Below are positions 16,498-25,624 of a stretch of DNA of 64,000 nucleotides, in pieces (the first letter of the stretch is position 1; each line of letters starts with the position of its first letter). Source of the DNA: Labrenzia sp. OB1 (GTDB taxonomy: Bacteria > Pseudomonadota > Alphaproteobacteria > Rhizobiales > Stappiaceae); contig NZ_JSEP01000022.1 in NCBI RefSeq assembly GCF_001624695.1, positions 31,775 to 95,774 of the forward strand, in the 5' to 3' direction. The notes beneath the pieces are model-generated. The model had not been told where the DNA came from, searched no databases, and saw only the letters and a program-made list of their open reading frames with translations. Made by a program: the position numbers and the translations under genes.

Positions 16498-16516
16498 CAA
16501 CAGCTTCGCGCAAGTT
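16498..16516 (+). promoter_or_regulatory. Tandem direct-repeat box upstream of flgE
   Basis: CAACAGCT-TCG-CGCAAGTT matches the shared box and ends 47 bases before the flgE ATG. An AT-rich stretch (16436-16493) lies immediately upstream, in contrast with the GC-rich surroundings. Confidence 0.6.
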
Positions 16517-16563
16517 ATGTGGGCTTCACTGTGTCCAGTTGATCTGGAAACAGGAGACCTGTC

Positions 16564-17853
16564 ATGGGCCTTTTCGGAGTAATGCGCACAGGCGTTTCAG
16601 GCATGAATGCGCAATCTAGCAAACTCGGCACGGTTGCCGACAATATCGCCAATTCCAGCACCACCGGCTACAAGCGGGCGATGACGGAGTTTTCCTCCCT
16701 GGTGCTTTCGCAAGGGTCCGGGACCTATAACTCCGGGGGCGTTCAGGCGCATACCAAATACGCCATAACGGATCAGGGCGCGCGGTCCTATACGACATCC
16801 AGTCTCGACCTTGCCGTCAGCGGCAACGGATTTTTCATTGTCTCCACCGGAACAGACGGGGCCTCGCAGCAGGCGCTGACCCGCGCCGGATCCTTCGTGC
16901 CGGACGGGGAAGGGTATCTCGTCAACACGGCGGGTTACTATCTGCAGGGGTATCCGATTGCCGACGGTTCGGACCCGGCGCTGGTGGCCAACGGTCTCGG
17001 CGGCCTGGAGCCGATCAATATCTCGCAGAACAAACTTGAATCGACGCCGACGAGCAGGGCGACGCTCTACACGAACGTATCCGAGGATGCGACGATCGTG
17101 GCCGGTGCCAACCTTCCCTCCGTCGACTTTGCGTCGGCGGCGACGGTCGATTATTCCCATAAGACGTCGCTAATCGTCTACGACAACCTCGGCAACGAGG
17201 TGAAGCTGGATCTCTATTATTCCAAGACAAGCGACGGTCCTCCGACGTCTGACTGGGAAGTTTCGGTATTCGACTCGGCGGATTCCACAGACGGTGGATT
17301 TCCCTATGCCAACCCGCCGCTGAACACAGAGACCCTGAACTTCGACACCACAACGGGCGATCTTGCGGGGGCCAGTGCCACCACGATCAACGTCGCGGTG
17401 CCAAACGGCGGCACTTTCGATATCGATCTGGCCGACTCAACCTATCTGAATTCCGATTTCGAGGTCACGACCGTCGATACGGACGGCAATGCACCGAGCT
17501 CCGTCGAGGGTGTCGAATTCTCGGACGACGGTACGCTTTTCGCGGTTTACGAGAACGGCGACCGCCGGGCGCTCTACAAGATCCCGTTGGCGGATGTCCC
17601 GAGCCCGGACAAACTCGATCCCTTGAGCGGCAACATCTACCGGCCGTCCTTCGAGTCCGGTGAAGTGCGTGTCGGTTTCCCGGGAGAGGCCGGGATGGGC
17701 GATCTTGAAGTGGGCGCGCTGGAAAGCTCGAACGTGGATCTGGCGAGCGAGCTGACTTCGATGATCGAATCCCAGCGCACGTACACAGCCAATTCCCAGG
17801 TGTTCAAGGCAGGTTCCGATCTGCTGCAGGAACTCGTGAATCTGGCCCGATAA
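16564..17853 (+). CDS. flgE: Flagellar hook protein FlgE
   Basis: FlgE is the hook subunit. The 429-residue protein begins with the rod/hook signature (KLGTVADNIANSSTTGYKRA), has the DLAVSGNGFFIVS segment, a variable D2 region and the C-terminal VGALESSNVDLASELTSMIESQRTY pattern that includes the family NVDL-x-x-E motif. An AGGAGA ribosome binding site precedes the ATG. It opens the unit flgE-flgK-flgL-flaF-flbT-flgD-fliQ. Confidence 0.96.
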   Translation: MGLFGVMRTGVSGMNAQSSKLGTVADNIANSSTTGYKRAMTEFSSLVLSQGSGTYNSGGVQAHTKYAITDQGARSYTTSSLDLAVSGNGFFIVSTGTDGASQQALTRAGSFVPDGEGYLVNTAGYYLQGYPIADGSDPALVANGLGGLEPINISQNKLESTPTSRATLYTNVSEDATIVAGANLPSVDFASAATVDYSHKTSLIVYDNLGNEVKLDLYYSKTSDGPPTSDWEVSVFDSADSTDGGFPYANPPLNTETLNFDTTTGDLAGASATTINVAVPNGGTFDIDLADSTYLNSDFEVTTVDTDGNAPSSVEGVEFSDDGTLFAVYENGDRRALYKIPLADVPSPDKLDPLSGNIYRPSFESGEVRVGFPGEAGMGDLEVGALESSNVDLASELTSMIESQRTYTANSQVFKAGSDLLQELVNLAR

Positions 17854-17896
17854 ACCCCAGTAGGTCTATTGGCCTGTTAACCGGAAAGTTGTTGTC

Positions 17897-19384
17897 ATGA
17901 GCCTGTCCGTCGCATTGCAGGTTGCCCAGTCCGCACTGGCAGCCCGCCAGTCAGAATCCGCGGTCATCTCCCGAAATATCGCGGGCGCACAAGATCCAGG
18001 GTTCTCCCGTAAATCCGTGGTACTGAGCCAGATCTACAGCTCGAACGGCCAGTCCGGCGGTGTGCGTGTAGACGGTATCGTCCGGGTGACGGACAGTGCT
18101 CTGTATTCGTCTCTTCTTTCGTCGACGTCCGTCGGCAGTTCCCAGGACGCCATCCTGAACGGCCTGACCAGAATGTCCGAGACGATAAACGACACTCAGC
18201 TTGAGATGTCTCCGGCTGCGATGCTGGGGGATCTGCAGCTTTCCCTGCAGAATTTCGCGTCTGATCCGAACAACACCATTCTGGCCCAGGACGTTCTGCA
18301 ATCCGCCAAGGATATGGCCTCCACCCTGCAGTCCGGTTCCGCTCTCGTACAGGAGGTGCGCGCGAATGCGGACACCGATATGGCGGGCTCGGTCCGGCAG
18401 ATCAACAATCTCCTCGGTCAGTTGGAGGATCTGAACACGGTCATCGTGAAGGGCACCCAGTCCGGTGCCGATGTGACCGATGCCCTTGACAGCCGCGATC
18501 AGATCCTTCTGGCGCTGTCGGAGGAAATCGGCATCACGACACTCGATCGCGCCGATGGCGATGTCGTCGTTTACACAGACAGCGGTGTGACCCTGTTTGA
18601 GACCAGCGCGCGTGAGGTGAGGTTCGAGCCAACACTGGTTTACGATGCGACGACTGTCGGCAATGCAGTGTTCATCGATGGTGTTCCGGTGGCTGGCCCG
18701 GGTGCGATGATGCCGATCAGTTCCGGGCGTTTGCACGGGTTGGCGGAACTTCGCGACGATGTCGCCGTGACCTACCAGAACCAGCTCGACGAAGTTGCCC
18801 GCGGCCTGATCGAAGCCTTCGCCGAAAGCGATCAGAGCGGCGGCGGGCCGGATCAGGCCGGCCTGTTCACCTGGGCGGGCGCACCTGCCGTGCCGGCGAC
18901 AAGTACACTGGTTACCGGGTTGGCGGCACAGATCGAGGTCAACGCCAATGCGGATCCCGATCTCGGCGGCAGCCTCGACAGAATCCGGGACGGCGGTATC
19001 TCCAATCCGGCAGATCCCGACTACAATTACAACCCTTCAGGCGCGGCCGGATTTTCCGATCGCCTTCAGGAACTGGTTTCCGCATTCGACCAGGACAGGG
19101 TCTTTGACGGCGGCGTCGAGCTCGACCCGTCAGACAGCTTGAGCGGATTTGCGGCATCGTCCGTCAGCTGGCTTGAAAGCGGCCGCAAGACCATGACCAG
19201 CAATGTTGAAGTGCAGGCAGTGATTCTCGGCCGCACGGCGGAAAATCTGGACAACAAGACCGGCGTCAACATCGACGAGGAAATGACGCTGTTGCTTGAC
19301 ATCGAACGCTCCTATTCGGCAGCGACGCGGCTCATTTCAGCCGTCGACGCAATGTTCGAAGATCTCTTGGCCGCAGCGAGGTAA
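17897..19384 (+). CDS. flgK: Hook-filament junction protein FlgK
   Basis: FlgK (HAP1) is the first junction protein between hook and filament. The 495-residue protein has the N-terminal FlgK region (SAVISRNIAGAQDPGFSRKS) and the C-terminal TGVNIDEEMTLLLDIERSYS-AATRLISAVDAMFEDLL block typical of FlgK. It follows flgE by 43 bases and is 4 bases ahead of flgL. Confidence 0.94.
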   Translation: MSLSVALQVAQSALAARQSESAVISRNIAGAQDPGFSRKSVVLSQIYSSNGQSGGVRVDGIVRVTDSALYSSLLSSTSVGSSQDAILNGLTRMSETINDTQLEMSPAAMLGDLQLSLQNFASDPNNTILAQDVLQSAKDMASTLQSGSALVQEVRANADTDMAGSVRQINNLLGQLEDLNTVIVKGTQSGADVTDALDSRDQILLALSEEIGITTLDRADGDVVVYTDSGVTLFETSAREVRFEPTLVYDATTVGNAVFIDGVPVAGPGAMMPISSGRLHGLAELRDDVAVTYQNQLDEVARGLIEAFAESDQSGGGPDQAGLFTWAGAPAVPATSTLVTGLAAQIEVNANADPDLGGSLDRIRDGGISNPADPDYNYNPSGAAGFSDRLQELVSAFDQDRVFDGGVELDPSDSLSGFAASSVSWLESGRKTMTSNVEVQAVILGRTAENLDNKTGVNIDEEMTLLLDIERSYSAATRLISAVDAMFEDLLAAAR

Positions 19385-19388
19385 CGTC

Positions 19389-20435
19389 ATGAAAACCACC
19401 CATATCTCCACGATTTCATTCGCAAACTCCTCACGCCAGCAACTCATGAGTCAGGCGAATCTGGTCAACAAGCTCAGTATTGAAATGTCGTCCGGGCGCA
19501 AGTTCGACGTCGGTCTGGATCTCGGGTCGCGGACCGGCGAAAGCGTCTCCCTGCGGGCGGAATTCCATTTTCTGAACGGCATCGTCGATACCAATGCGCT
19601 GACGGCGTCGCGGCTGGATGTCAGCCAGGCGGCGATGAGCGACATGCTCGGCGATGCTCAAGGTTTTCTGAGCACGCTCATAGCACTGCGCGAAGATGGC
19701 GGCAGTGCTGAGATCGTCCAGTCAGACGCCCAGGGCAGCATGGAACTGCTGGTGTCGCGGTTGAACACACAGTTGAACGGCAACTTCGTGTTTGCCGGGA
19801 TCAATTCCGATCAGGAGCCTGTCGCTGACTATCTCGACCCCGCATCGCCGAACAAACTGGCCGCTGACGCAGCCTTTTTCGCCGAATTCGGGATCACGCA
19901 GTCTGACCCTGCTGTTTCAGCCATCACTCCAGCGGCAATGGACGCCTATCTGAACGGGGCCTTTGACGCTTTGTTCCAGGATCCTGCCTGGGGGACGGAC
20001 TGGTCGGGTGCTTCAGACAGCGTCACTGTCAGCCGGATCTCGGCCAGCGAGACAGTCAACAGCTCCGTGAGCGCCAACGAACAGGCCTTCCGGGATCTGG
20101 CGCAGGCCTACACGCTGATGGCGGATCTCGGCAACGAGAATCTGGATCAGGGCACCTACAAGCAGGTGTTGAACAAGGCAATTGAAAAGCTCGGTAACGG
20201 TATCGCCGGTGTGACCAGCGCGATGGGGAAACTCGGCAACGTGCAGGAGCAGGTCAATCTGGCGAGCGACCGGCTGCAAGTCCAGACAGATATCCTGAAC
20301 AGCCGCATCAATGATCTGGAAAATGTGAATCCGGAGGAAACGTCGGTTCGCCTGAACACTGCGCTGACCCAGTTGGAGACGACCTATGCTGTCACCGCCC
20401 GCATGCAGGGCCTCAGCATACTCAACTACATCTGA
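19389..20435 (+). CDS. flgL: Hook-filament junction protein FlgL
   Basis: FlgL (HAP3) connects FlgK to the filament. I chose the ATG at 19389 because it lies just after the flgK stop and begins with MKTTHISTISFANSSRQQLM, while a longer frame would run into flgK. The 348-residue product has flagellin-like ends (QANLVNKLSIEMSSGRKFDV; C-terminal TALTQLETTYAVTARMQGLS). It is followed by flaF after about 50 bases. Confidence 0.93.
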   Translation: MKTTHISTISFANSSRQQLMSQANLVNKLSIEMSSGRKFDVGLDLGSRTGESVSLRAEFHFLNGIVDTNALTASRLDVSQAAMSDMLGDAQGFLSTLIALREDGGSAEIVQSDAQGSMELLVSRLNTQLNGNFVFAGINSDQEPVADYLDPASPNKLAADAAFFAEFGITQSDPAVSAITPAAMDAYLNGAFDALFQDPAWGTDWSGASDSVTVSRISASETVNSSVSANEQAFRDLAQAYTLMADLGNENLDQGTYKQVLNKAIEKLGNGIAGVTSAMGKLGNVQEQVNLASDRLQVQTDILNSRINDLENVNPEETSVRLNTALTQLETTYAVTARMQGLSILNYI

Positions 20436-20486
20436 TCATGTCCAAGTGTCTGACATCGATAGTAAATACGAACCTGGAGAGGGCCC

Positions 20487-20837
20487 ATGTACAACTTGTC
20501 CTATGCTGAGGTCATGGATGATCTCTGCGGCGATCAACGGTTGAACGAACATGAGGCGATGACGATCGTCATCGAAAAGCTGAACAACGCCAGCGAACTG
20601 GGAATCCGCTCGCCGGAAGCCGTGGAGGCGCTGTTCTATACCCGGCGCCTGTGGAGCTATTTCATGGAACAACTCGCCGACGACGGCAACGAGCTGCCTG
20701 TCGAAACGCGGGCGAATCTCATTTCCATCGGAATCTGGGTCCTGAAGGAAGCGGAGGCCCTGCGCCAGTGGCAGCAGGAGGACTTCGCCGACATCATTCA
20801 AATCAACTCCATCATCCGCGACAGTCTGGACGGTTAA
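20487..20837 (+). CDS. flaF: Flagellin biosynthesis regulator FlaF
   Basis: FlaF is an alphaproteobacterial regulator or chaperone needed for flagellin synthesis and secretion, acting opposite to FlbT. The 116-residue protein matches FlaF in size and in the segments RSPEAVEALFYTRRLWSYFM and ANLISIGIWVLKEAEALR. A GGAGAGGG ribosome binding site precedes the ATG. It is 4 bases upstream of flbT. Confidence 0.93.
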   Translation: MYNLSYAEVMDDLCGDQRLNEHEAMTIVIEKLNNASELGIRSPEAVEALFYTRRLWSYFMEQLADDGNELPVETRANLISIGIWVLKEAEALRQWQQEDFADIIQINSIIRDSLDG

Positions 20838-20841
20838 CCTC

Positions 20842-21312
20842 ATGAAAATCGGATTGAAAGCGGGCGAACGCCTGTTCCTCAACGGTGCGGTGATCCGGGC
20901 CGAACGCAAGACAAGCATCGAACTGCTGAACGACGCGGTGTTTCTGCTGGAAGCGCACATCCTGCAGCCCGAAGAGGCAACAACGCCTTTGCGGCAACTC
21001 TATTTCATTCTGCAGACCGTGATCATGGATCCGGCCTCGGCACCCGCCGTGCAAGACATGTTTCATCTGGTGCTCACGTCGGTGAGGGGAGCCTTTTCGT
21101 CGAAAGAGGTTCTGGACCAGTTGAATGAGGTGGAGACCCTCGCCGGGTCCGAACGCTGGTTCGAGGCGATGAAGATTGTTCGGGGCCTTTATCCCGTCGA
21201 GGCGAGCCTGATGGTCGCCGAAAAACGCAACGAAGTGCAGTCCGCAAGGTCGGTGCCTTCGGCTTCTGCCGGAAACAAATATCGCCAAGGCCCGCTACTG
21301 GCCGTCGTTTAA
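20842..21312 (+). CDS. flbT: Flagellin post-transcriptional repressor FlbT
   Basis: FlbT binds the leader of flagellin mRNA and promotes its decay until hook completion, as shown in Caulobacter. The 156-residue protein carries the family pattern LKAGERLFLNGAVIRAERKT and LQPEEATTPLRQLYFILQT. A likely target here is the long flagellin leader downstream of 8316. The C-terminal 30 residues are polar and variable. Confidence 0.93.
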   Translation: MKIGLKAGERLFLNGAVIRAERKTSIELLNDAVFLLEAHILQPEEATTPLRQLYFILQTVIMDPASAPAVQDMFHLVLTSVRGAFSSKEVLDQLNEVETLAGSERWFEAMKIVRGLYPVEASLMVAEKRNEVQSARSVPSASAGNKYRQGPLLAVV

Positions 21313-21324
21313 AGGAGAAACAGC

Positions 21325-21726
21325 ATGACCAGTGTAGAAGGTGTCGGCGCGGCACAAAACCAGGCTGCGGGAGCTGCTTCAAGCGCCCAGCAACAGCTGA
21401 CCGTCGACTACGATACATTCCTGCAGCTGATGATGGCACAGATGCAGAACCAGGATCCGACGAACCCGATGGATGCTTCCGAACAGCTATCGCAGCTCGC
21501 AAGCTTCAGCCAGGTCGAACAGGCAATCCAGACCAACGCCAAACTTGAGACCATGCTGATGAACATGTCCTTCGGACAGGTGGATGACCTGATCGGCAGA
21601 ACGGTCACCGATCCGAGCGGCACGACGGGTGTCGTGGAACGGGTGGAGATCTATTCGGACGGGACGCTTCTGGCACTCGATAACGGCAAGGGCGTTCTGC
21701 TTGGCCCGGGCGTCACGGTATCTTGA
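21325..21726 (+). CDS. flgD: Flagellar hook-capping protein FlgD
   Basis: FlgD caps the growing hook. The 133-residue product contains the conserved N-terminal FlgD block (VDYDTFLQLMMAQMQNQDPT, NPMDASEQLSQLASFSQVEQ) and GRTVTDPSGTTGVV. It lacks the C-terminal FlgD Tudor-like and FnIII domains present in enteric FlgD (about 230 residues), the usual short form in rhizobia. An AAGGAG ribosome binding site precedes it. Confidence 0.94.
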   Translation: MTSVEGVGAAQNQAAGAASSAQQQLTVDYDTFLQLMMAQMQNQDPTNPMDASEQLSQLASFSQVEQAIQTNAKLETMLMNMSFGQVDDLIGRTVTDPSGTTGVVERVEIYSDGTLLALDNGKGVLLGPGVTVS

Positions 21727-21742
21727 GCGGGCAAGACCAATC

Positions 21743-22009
21743 ATGAATGAAGTTGATGCACTGGACATCGTCAGGACGGCCATCTGGACGATCCTGATCG
21801 GCTCGGCGCCGGCGATTGTGCCGGCGATGGTCGTGGGTATCGGGATCGCCCTGATGCAGGCGCTTACCCAGGTGCAGGAAATCACCCTGACGTTCATTCC
21901 CAAAATCGTTGCGATCCTGGTGATGATCGTCATTGCCGGACCGTTCATCGGCGGTCAGATCTATACGTTGACCACACTGATCTACGATCGGATCGAGACC
22001 GGCTTTTAA
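21743..22009 (+). CDS. fliQ: Flagellar export gate protein FliQ
   Basis: FliQ is a two-helix component of the export gate with FliP and FliR. The ATG at 21743 gives the standard 88-residue protein, starting MNEVDALDIVRTAIWTILIG and containing LMQALTQVQEITLTFIPKIV and a second membrane helix with GPFIGGQIYTLTTLIYDRI. A longer frame would overlap flgD and is rejected. It lies 16 bases after flgD. Confidence 0.95.
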   Translation: MNEVDALDIVRTAIWTILIGSAPAIVPAMVVGIGIALMQALTQVQEITLTFIPKIVAILVMIVIAGPFIGGQIYTLTTLIYDRIETGF

Positions 22010-22029
22010 AACGTCCTGCCGGATGCTCC

Positions 22030-22080
22030 GCGCGACTGCGCCGTCTCTGCTTCACTGTGGGCAGGGCGGCGCAGTCGCGC
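22030..22080. repeat. Perfect 14-bp inverted repeat between fliQ and flhA
   Basis: GCGCGACTGCGCCG and CGGCGCAGTCGCGC form a perfect 14-bp stem with a 23-base loop, 20 bases after the fliQ stop. There is no T tract, so it is not a classical terminator, but as RNA it would be a very stable hairpin able to stall polymerase or protect the fliQ mRNA end. It lies upstream of the flhA box. Confidence 0.6.
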
Positions 22081-22161
22081 TCCTGAGCGTTGCCAACCGT
22101 TGTTGTTTTTCAGTCCGGCGCAACCTGCATTCACCCGCGAATATCGAAATGCCGGACGCTT

Positions 22162-22180
22162 TAAAAGCTTCGCGCAAGCT
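22162..22180 (+). promoter_or_regulatory. Tandem direct-repeat box upstream of flhA
   Basis: TAAAAGCT-TCG-CGCAAGCT matches the shared box and ends 45 bases before the flhA ATG. It implies that flhA starts its own transcript although it is codirectional with fliQ. Confidence 0.6.
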
Positions 22181-22225
22181 TGAGCGGCGACCTTGCGGGT
22201 CTTCAACACGTCTGCGAGGGCAGGA

Positions 22226-24316
22226 ATGACAGACACCTCCGTTTCCCCGATTGCCGATGCACCGCCTGAAAGCCGCCGAGACGTGGGTTTCGCGCTTGGC
22301 ATCATCGTCATTCTCGTGGTTCTTTTTCTGCCGATCCCGACATTCCTGATCGATTTCGGTCTTGCCATGTCGATTGCGCTTTCCGTGCTCATCCTGATGG
22401 TGGCGCTGTGGATTCAGCGACCGCTGGATTTTTCATCCTTCCCGACAATCCTGCTGATCGCCACCTTGCTGAGGCTGTCGCTGAATATCGCCACGACCCG
22501 GGTCATTCTCGCCAAGGGGCATGAGGGACTGGATGCGGCCGGTTATGTGATCCACGGGTTTTCGCAATTCGTGATGAGCGGAGATTTCGTTATCGGGCTG
22601 ATCGTGTTCTCGATCCTGGTGATCGTAAACTTCATGGTGATCACCAAGGGCGCGACGCGTATCGCTGAAGTCGGCGCGCGCTTTACCCTGGACGCGATTC
22701 CCGGCAAGCAGATGGCGATTGACGCGGATCTTTCGGCCGGGCTGATCGATGACAAGGAGGCCCAGCACCGGCGCAAGGAGCTTGAAGAGGAAAGCTCCTT
22801 TTTCGGTGCGATGGACGGTGCCTCGAAATTCGTGCGCGGCGACGCCATTGCCGGGCTGATCATTACGGCGGTCAACGTGCTTGGCGGCATCGTCATCGGG
22901 GTGACCCGCTATGACATGAATGTCTCGAACGCGGCTGACGTCTTTACCAAACTCTCCGTCGGGGACGGTCTGGTCTCCCAGATACCGGCTCTGATCGTGT
23001 CTCTGGCAGCAGGCCTGCTGGTTTCCAAAGGGGGAACCAGAGGCTCGACGGACAAGGCGGTTCTCGGCCAGCTTGGCGGCTATCCGCGTGCCCTGTTCGT
23101 TGCGGCGATCCTGATGGCGGTCTTTGCGATCATGCCCGGGCTTCCCATGCTGCCGTTCATGCTGCTGGCGGCCCTGATGGGTTTCGTCGGATACACTATC
23201 CCCAAGCGTCTGGCGGCGAAGAAGAAGGTCGAGGCGGACACCAAGACCGCCGCCGACGAAGAGGCAAGACTTGAGGAAAAGGACTCCGTCAAGGAGACCC
23301 TTAAATCCTCCGAAGTCGAGCTGGTCCTGGGAAAGCAGCTTTCGGCCGAACTCCTGACCAAGCACGGCGAGCTTTCGCGCCGGGTCGCCAAAATGCGGCG
23401 CAAATTCGCGGAACAATACGGTTTCGTGGTGCCCGATATTCGCGTTACCGACAGTCTGACGCTGGATCCGAAAAGCTATCAGATCAAGATCCACGGCACG
23501 ATCGTCGCCTCGCAGCATCTCAAGGTGGGCGAATTGCTGGTCATTCCGAATACGGACGAGACACTGCCGGTTCCGGCGGATGCCACCAGGGAACCCGCCT
23601 TCGGAATGCCAGCCTTCTGGGTGCCGCCGGCCTACAAGGACGAGCTCAAACGCCGTGGCCTGACGCCGGCGGAAAACATGACCGTCATTCTCACTCACCT
23701 GAGTGAGGTGATCCGCAACAACCTGCCGCAGCTGCTGTCCTACAAGGACATGCGGGTTCTGTTCAACCGGCTCGATCCCGAATACCAGAAGCTACTGGAC
23801 GACATCTGTCCGGCGCATACGTCCTTCTCGGGCCTGCAGGCGGTCCTCAAGCTGCTGCTGGCGGAGCGGGTCTCGATCCGCAACCTGAACCTCATTCTGG
23901 AAGCGGTCGCCGAAATCGTTCCGCATGTGCGTCGTTCGGAGCAGGTCGTGGAGCATGTTCGCATGCGCATTGCCCAGCAGATCTGCGGCGATCTGGCCGA
24001 AGGCGGGCCGCTGAATGTTCTGCGTCTCGGCAACCGCTGGGACCTGGCATTCCACAACGCCTTGAGACGTGATGCGAAAGGCGATGTGACCGAGTTCGAC
24101 ATCGAACCGCAACTGGTTGAGGATTTTGGAAACCAGATGTCCGAAGCGGTCAAGAAACACATGAAGGGCGGCAATCGCTTCGCCATCGTGGCGGCTCCCG
24201 ATGCACGTCCCTATGTGCGCATGATCGTGGAACGGATGTTCCCGACGCTGCCGGTTCTGTCCCACCTTGAGATTGCCCGCGGTGTGGACGTCTCAGCCCT
24301 TGGAAGTGTCTCGTGA
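22226..24316 (+). CDS. flhA: Flagellar export gate protein FlhA
   Basis: FlhA is the large export-gate subunit that receives substrates and couples proton flow to export. I chose the ATG at 22226, which has a GAGGGCAGGA ribosome binding site; an upstream in-frame start is less likely. The 696-residue product has about eight membrane helices, the FHIPEP-family block (LDAIPGKQMAIDADLSAGLI, then DDKEAQHRRKELEEESSFFG) and a cytoplasmic domain with VLAEV-type TPR-like elements. It overlaps fliR. Confidence 0.98.
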   Translation: MTDTSVSPIADAPPESRRDVGFALGIIVILVVLFLPIPTFLIDFGLAMSIALSVLILMVALWIQRPLDFSSFPTILLIATLLRLSLNIATTRVILAKGHEGLDAAGYVIHGFSQFVMSGDFVIGLIVFSILVIVNFMVITKGATRIAEVGARFTLDAIPGKQMAIDADLSAGLIDDKEAQHRRKELEEESSFFGAMDGASKFVRGDAIAGLIITAVNVLGGIVIGVTRYDMNVSNAADVFTKLSVGDGLVSQIPALIVSLAAGLLVSKGGTRGSTDKAVLGQLGGYPRALFVAAILMAVFAIMPGLPMLPFMLLAALMGFVGYTIPKRLAAKKKVEADTKTAADEEARLEEKDSVKETLKSSEVELVLGKQLSAELLTKHGELSRRVAKMRRKFAEQYGFVVPDIRVTDSLTLDPKSYQIKIHGTIVASQHLKVGELLVIPNTDETLPVPADATREPAFGMPAFWVPPAYKDELKRRGLTPAENMTVILTHLSEVIRNNLPQLLSYKDMRVLFNRLDPEYQKLLDDICPAHTSFSGLQAVLKLLLAERVSIRNLNLILEAVAEIVPHVRRSEQVVEHVRMRIAQQICGDLAEGGPLNVLRLGNRWDLAFHNALRRDAKGDVTEFDIEPQLVEDFGNQMSEAVKKHMKGGNRFAIVAAPDARPYVRMIVERMFPTLPVLSHLEIARGVDVSALGSVS

Positions 24317-25089
24317 TTGCCGGCGGGCTGTTGTTCGGCACATTCAACGCCTCGGGTCTGCTGGCCGTCTTCCTGCTGTTCTGCCGGATCGGCGCCTGCC
24401 TGATGATCATTCCCGGTTTCGGCAGCAACCGCATACCGGTCCGGGTACGGTTGTTTGTCGCGCTGGCGATTTCGCTTGCGCTGTCACCTCTGCTGGTCCC
24501 TGCGGTTCAGGCGGCCTTGCCGGATGAGAAACTGGCGACCGTTGCCAGGTTCATCGGCGCGGAACTTCTCACCGGGGCTTTTATCGGTTTTCTCGGCCGG
24601 GCATTCATTGCGGCGCTGGAAACCCTGACGACGCTGGTATCCATGGCAATCGGCCTGTCCAACATGCCAGGACTGCCGATCGAGGGTGTCGATGCCCTGC
24701 CACCGGTCGCGAACCTTTTCACGGTGACCGCAACGGCGATGGTTTTCATCACCAATCAGCACTGGGAAATCCTGCGCGGTCTTGTTGCATCCTACGAGGC
24801 CATTCCAGCGGGGGTGCCCCTGACGGCTGTCTCGAGTCTGGAACAGTTCGCCGATCAGCTTGCGCGGACCTTCGTGCTGGCTTTGCGCATCTGCAGCCCA
24901 TTCGTGGTCTATGCGGTGGTGGTCAACCTGGCGGTGGGTCTGGTCAACAAGCTCACCCCGCAGATCCCGGTCTACTTCATCTCCATGCCGTTTGTCATCG
25001 CAGGCGGGCTCTACTTCCTCTACCTCGTCATTGCGGAAGCGATCATGATCTTCCTGGACGGGTATTTCACATGGCTTCAGATAGGATAG
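24313..25089 (+). CDS. fliR: Flagellar export gate protein FliR
   Basis: FliR completes the FliP-FliQ-FliR pore. The GTG at 24313 overlaps the flhA stop by four bases. The 258-residue protein has six hydrophobic segments, with the characteristic RIGACLMIIPGFGSNRIPVR near the N-terminus and LVNKLTPQIPVYFISMPFVI near the C-terminus. Confidence 0.96.
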   Translation: MIAGGLLFGTFNASGLLAVFLLFCRIGACLMIIPGFGSNRIPVRVRLFVALAISLALSPLLVPAVQAALPDEKLATVARFIGAELLTGAFIGFLGRAFIAALETLTTLVSMAIGLSNMPGLPIEGVDALPPVANLFTVTATAMVFITNQHWEILRGLVASYEAIPAGVPLTAVSSLEQFADQLARTFVLALRICSPFVVYAVVVNLAVGLVNKLTPQIPVYFISMPFVIAGGLYFLYLVIAEAIMIFLDGYFTWLQIG

Positions 25090-25093
25090 GACG

Positions 25094-25474
25094 ATGGCGC
25101 GAAACAGCCACGAAATCGAACGCCTGTTCCGGATGCAGAAGCAGATCTTTCTGTTTTCCTCATGGCTCCTGCAGAAACTCGACGCCCAGGTCTACCAGCT
25201 CTCCGAGAAGGAAAGGCGCATTCTGCTGGCGCTCTCCAATGGCGATCTGGCCCAGCATGACCGCTTCATCGCCAATGCGGCGGAGCGCCTGCGGCGGATT
25301 ATCGAGGAAATGGCACGGCTCAGCGAAGCCCGTTCAAGGGTGAATTCCGAGTTCGACCGCCAACGGATGATGCTGAAGCTGATGGCCGAGCGGCTGGCGA
25401 AAATGCGTGGTGAAGAGCTGCGGGCAGAGGAAGAGCGCGATCTGATGGATCTTCTGGAGCGCCGGTTTGGCTGA
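25094..25474 (+). CDS. Coiled-coil protein, FliJ-like candidate
   Basis: This 126-residue cytoplasmic protein is almost entirely alpha-helical and charged, with an N-terminal helix (IERLFRMQKQIFLFSSWLLQ) and a long C-terminal coiled coil rich in Arg/Glu (ERLRRIIEEMARL to EERDLMDLLERRFG). It lies 4 bases after fliR. Size, coiled-coil architecture and the lack of any other FliJ in the window make it a candidate for the FliJ export chaperone that sits in the FliI ring. I see no diagnostic FliJ motif, so the role is inferred. Confidence 0.5.
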   Translation: MARNSHEIERLFRMQKQIFLFSSWLLQKLDAQVYQLSEKERRILLALSNGDLAQHDRFIANAAERLRRIIEEMARLSEARSRVNSEFDRQRMMLKLMAERLAKMRGEELRAEEERDLMDLLERRFG

Positions 25475-25493
25475 AAGTTCCGGAAGTTCGGGA

Positions 25494-25512
25494 CGCAAGC
25501 CTCCCGCAAGCT
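25494..25512 (+). promoter_or_regulatory. Tandem direct-repeat box upstream of flgJ
   Basis: CGCAAGCC-TCC-CGCAAGCT is an almost perfect tandem repeat, the clearest double copy in the window. It ends 112 bases before the flgJ ATG; an inverted repeat of about 78 bases (25529-25606) lies between box and start. Confidence 0.6.
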
Positions 25513-25528
25513 GCGACAGCTAGAAAGG

Positions 25529-25606
25529 AAACTGCAAACAAGGCCCGAAACAAGCTTCCCTGCTTGCCTGGTCCGCCACCTTGTGGGCCTTGTTTGCAAC
25601 CAGTTT
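25529..25606. repeat. Long nested hairpin in the flgJ leader
   Basis: TGCAAACAAGGCCC (25533-25546) and GGGCCTTGTTTGCA (25585-25598) are perfectly complementary over 14 bp. Inside is a smaller stem, CAAGC-TTCCCT-GCTTG (25551-25566), and outside the pairing extends with AAACT/AGTTT across a small bulge. The structure ends about 19 bases before the flgJ start and just ahead of its AAGGAG. It looks like a discrete palindromic insertion or a structured leader. Confidence 0.6.
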
Positions 25607-25624
25607 TGACCAAGGAGCTGTCCC

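Noticed and set aside
17875..17880. TTAACC upstream of flgK as a CtrA half-site
   Set aside because: Only a single half-site is present with no partner at the right spacing.
25529..25606. The flgJ hairpin as a rho-independent terminator of the fliR unit
   Set aside because: Only four T residues follow an internal bulge, and it sits downstream of a promoter-type box and next to the flgJ ribosome binding site.
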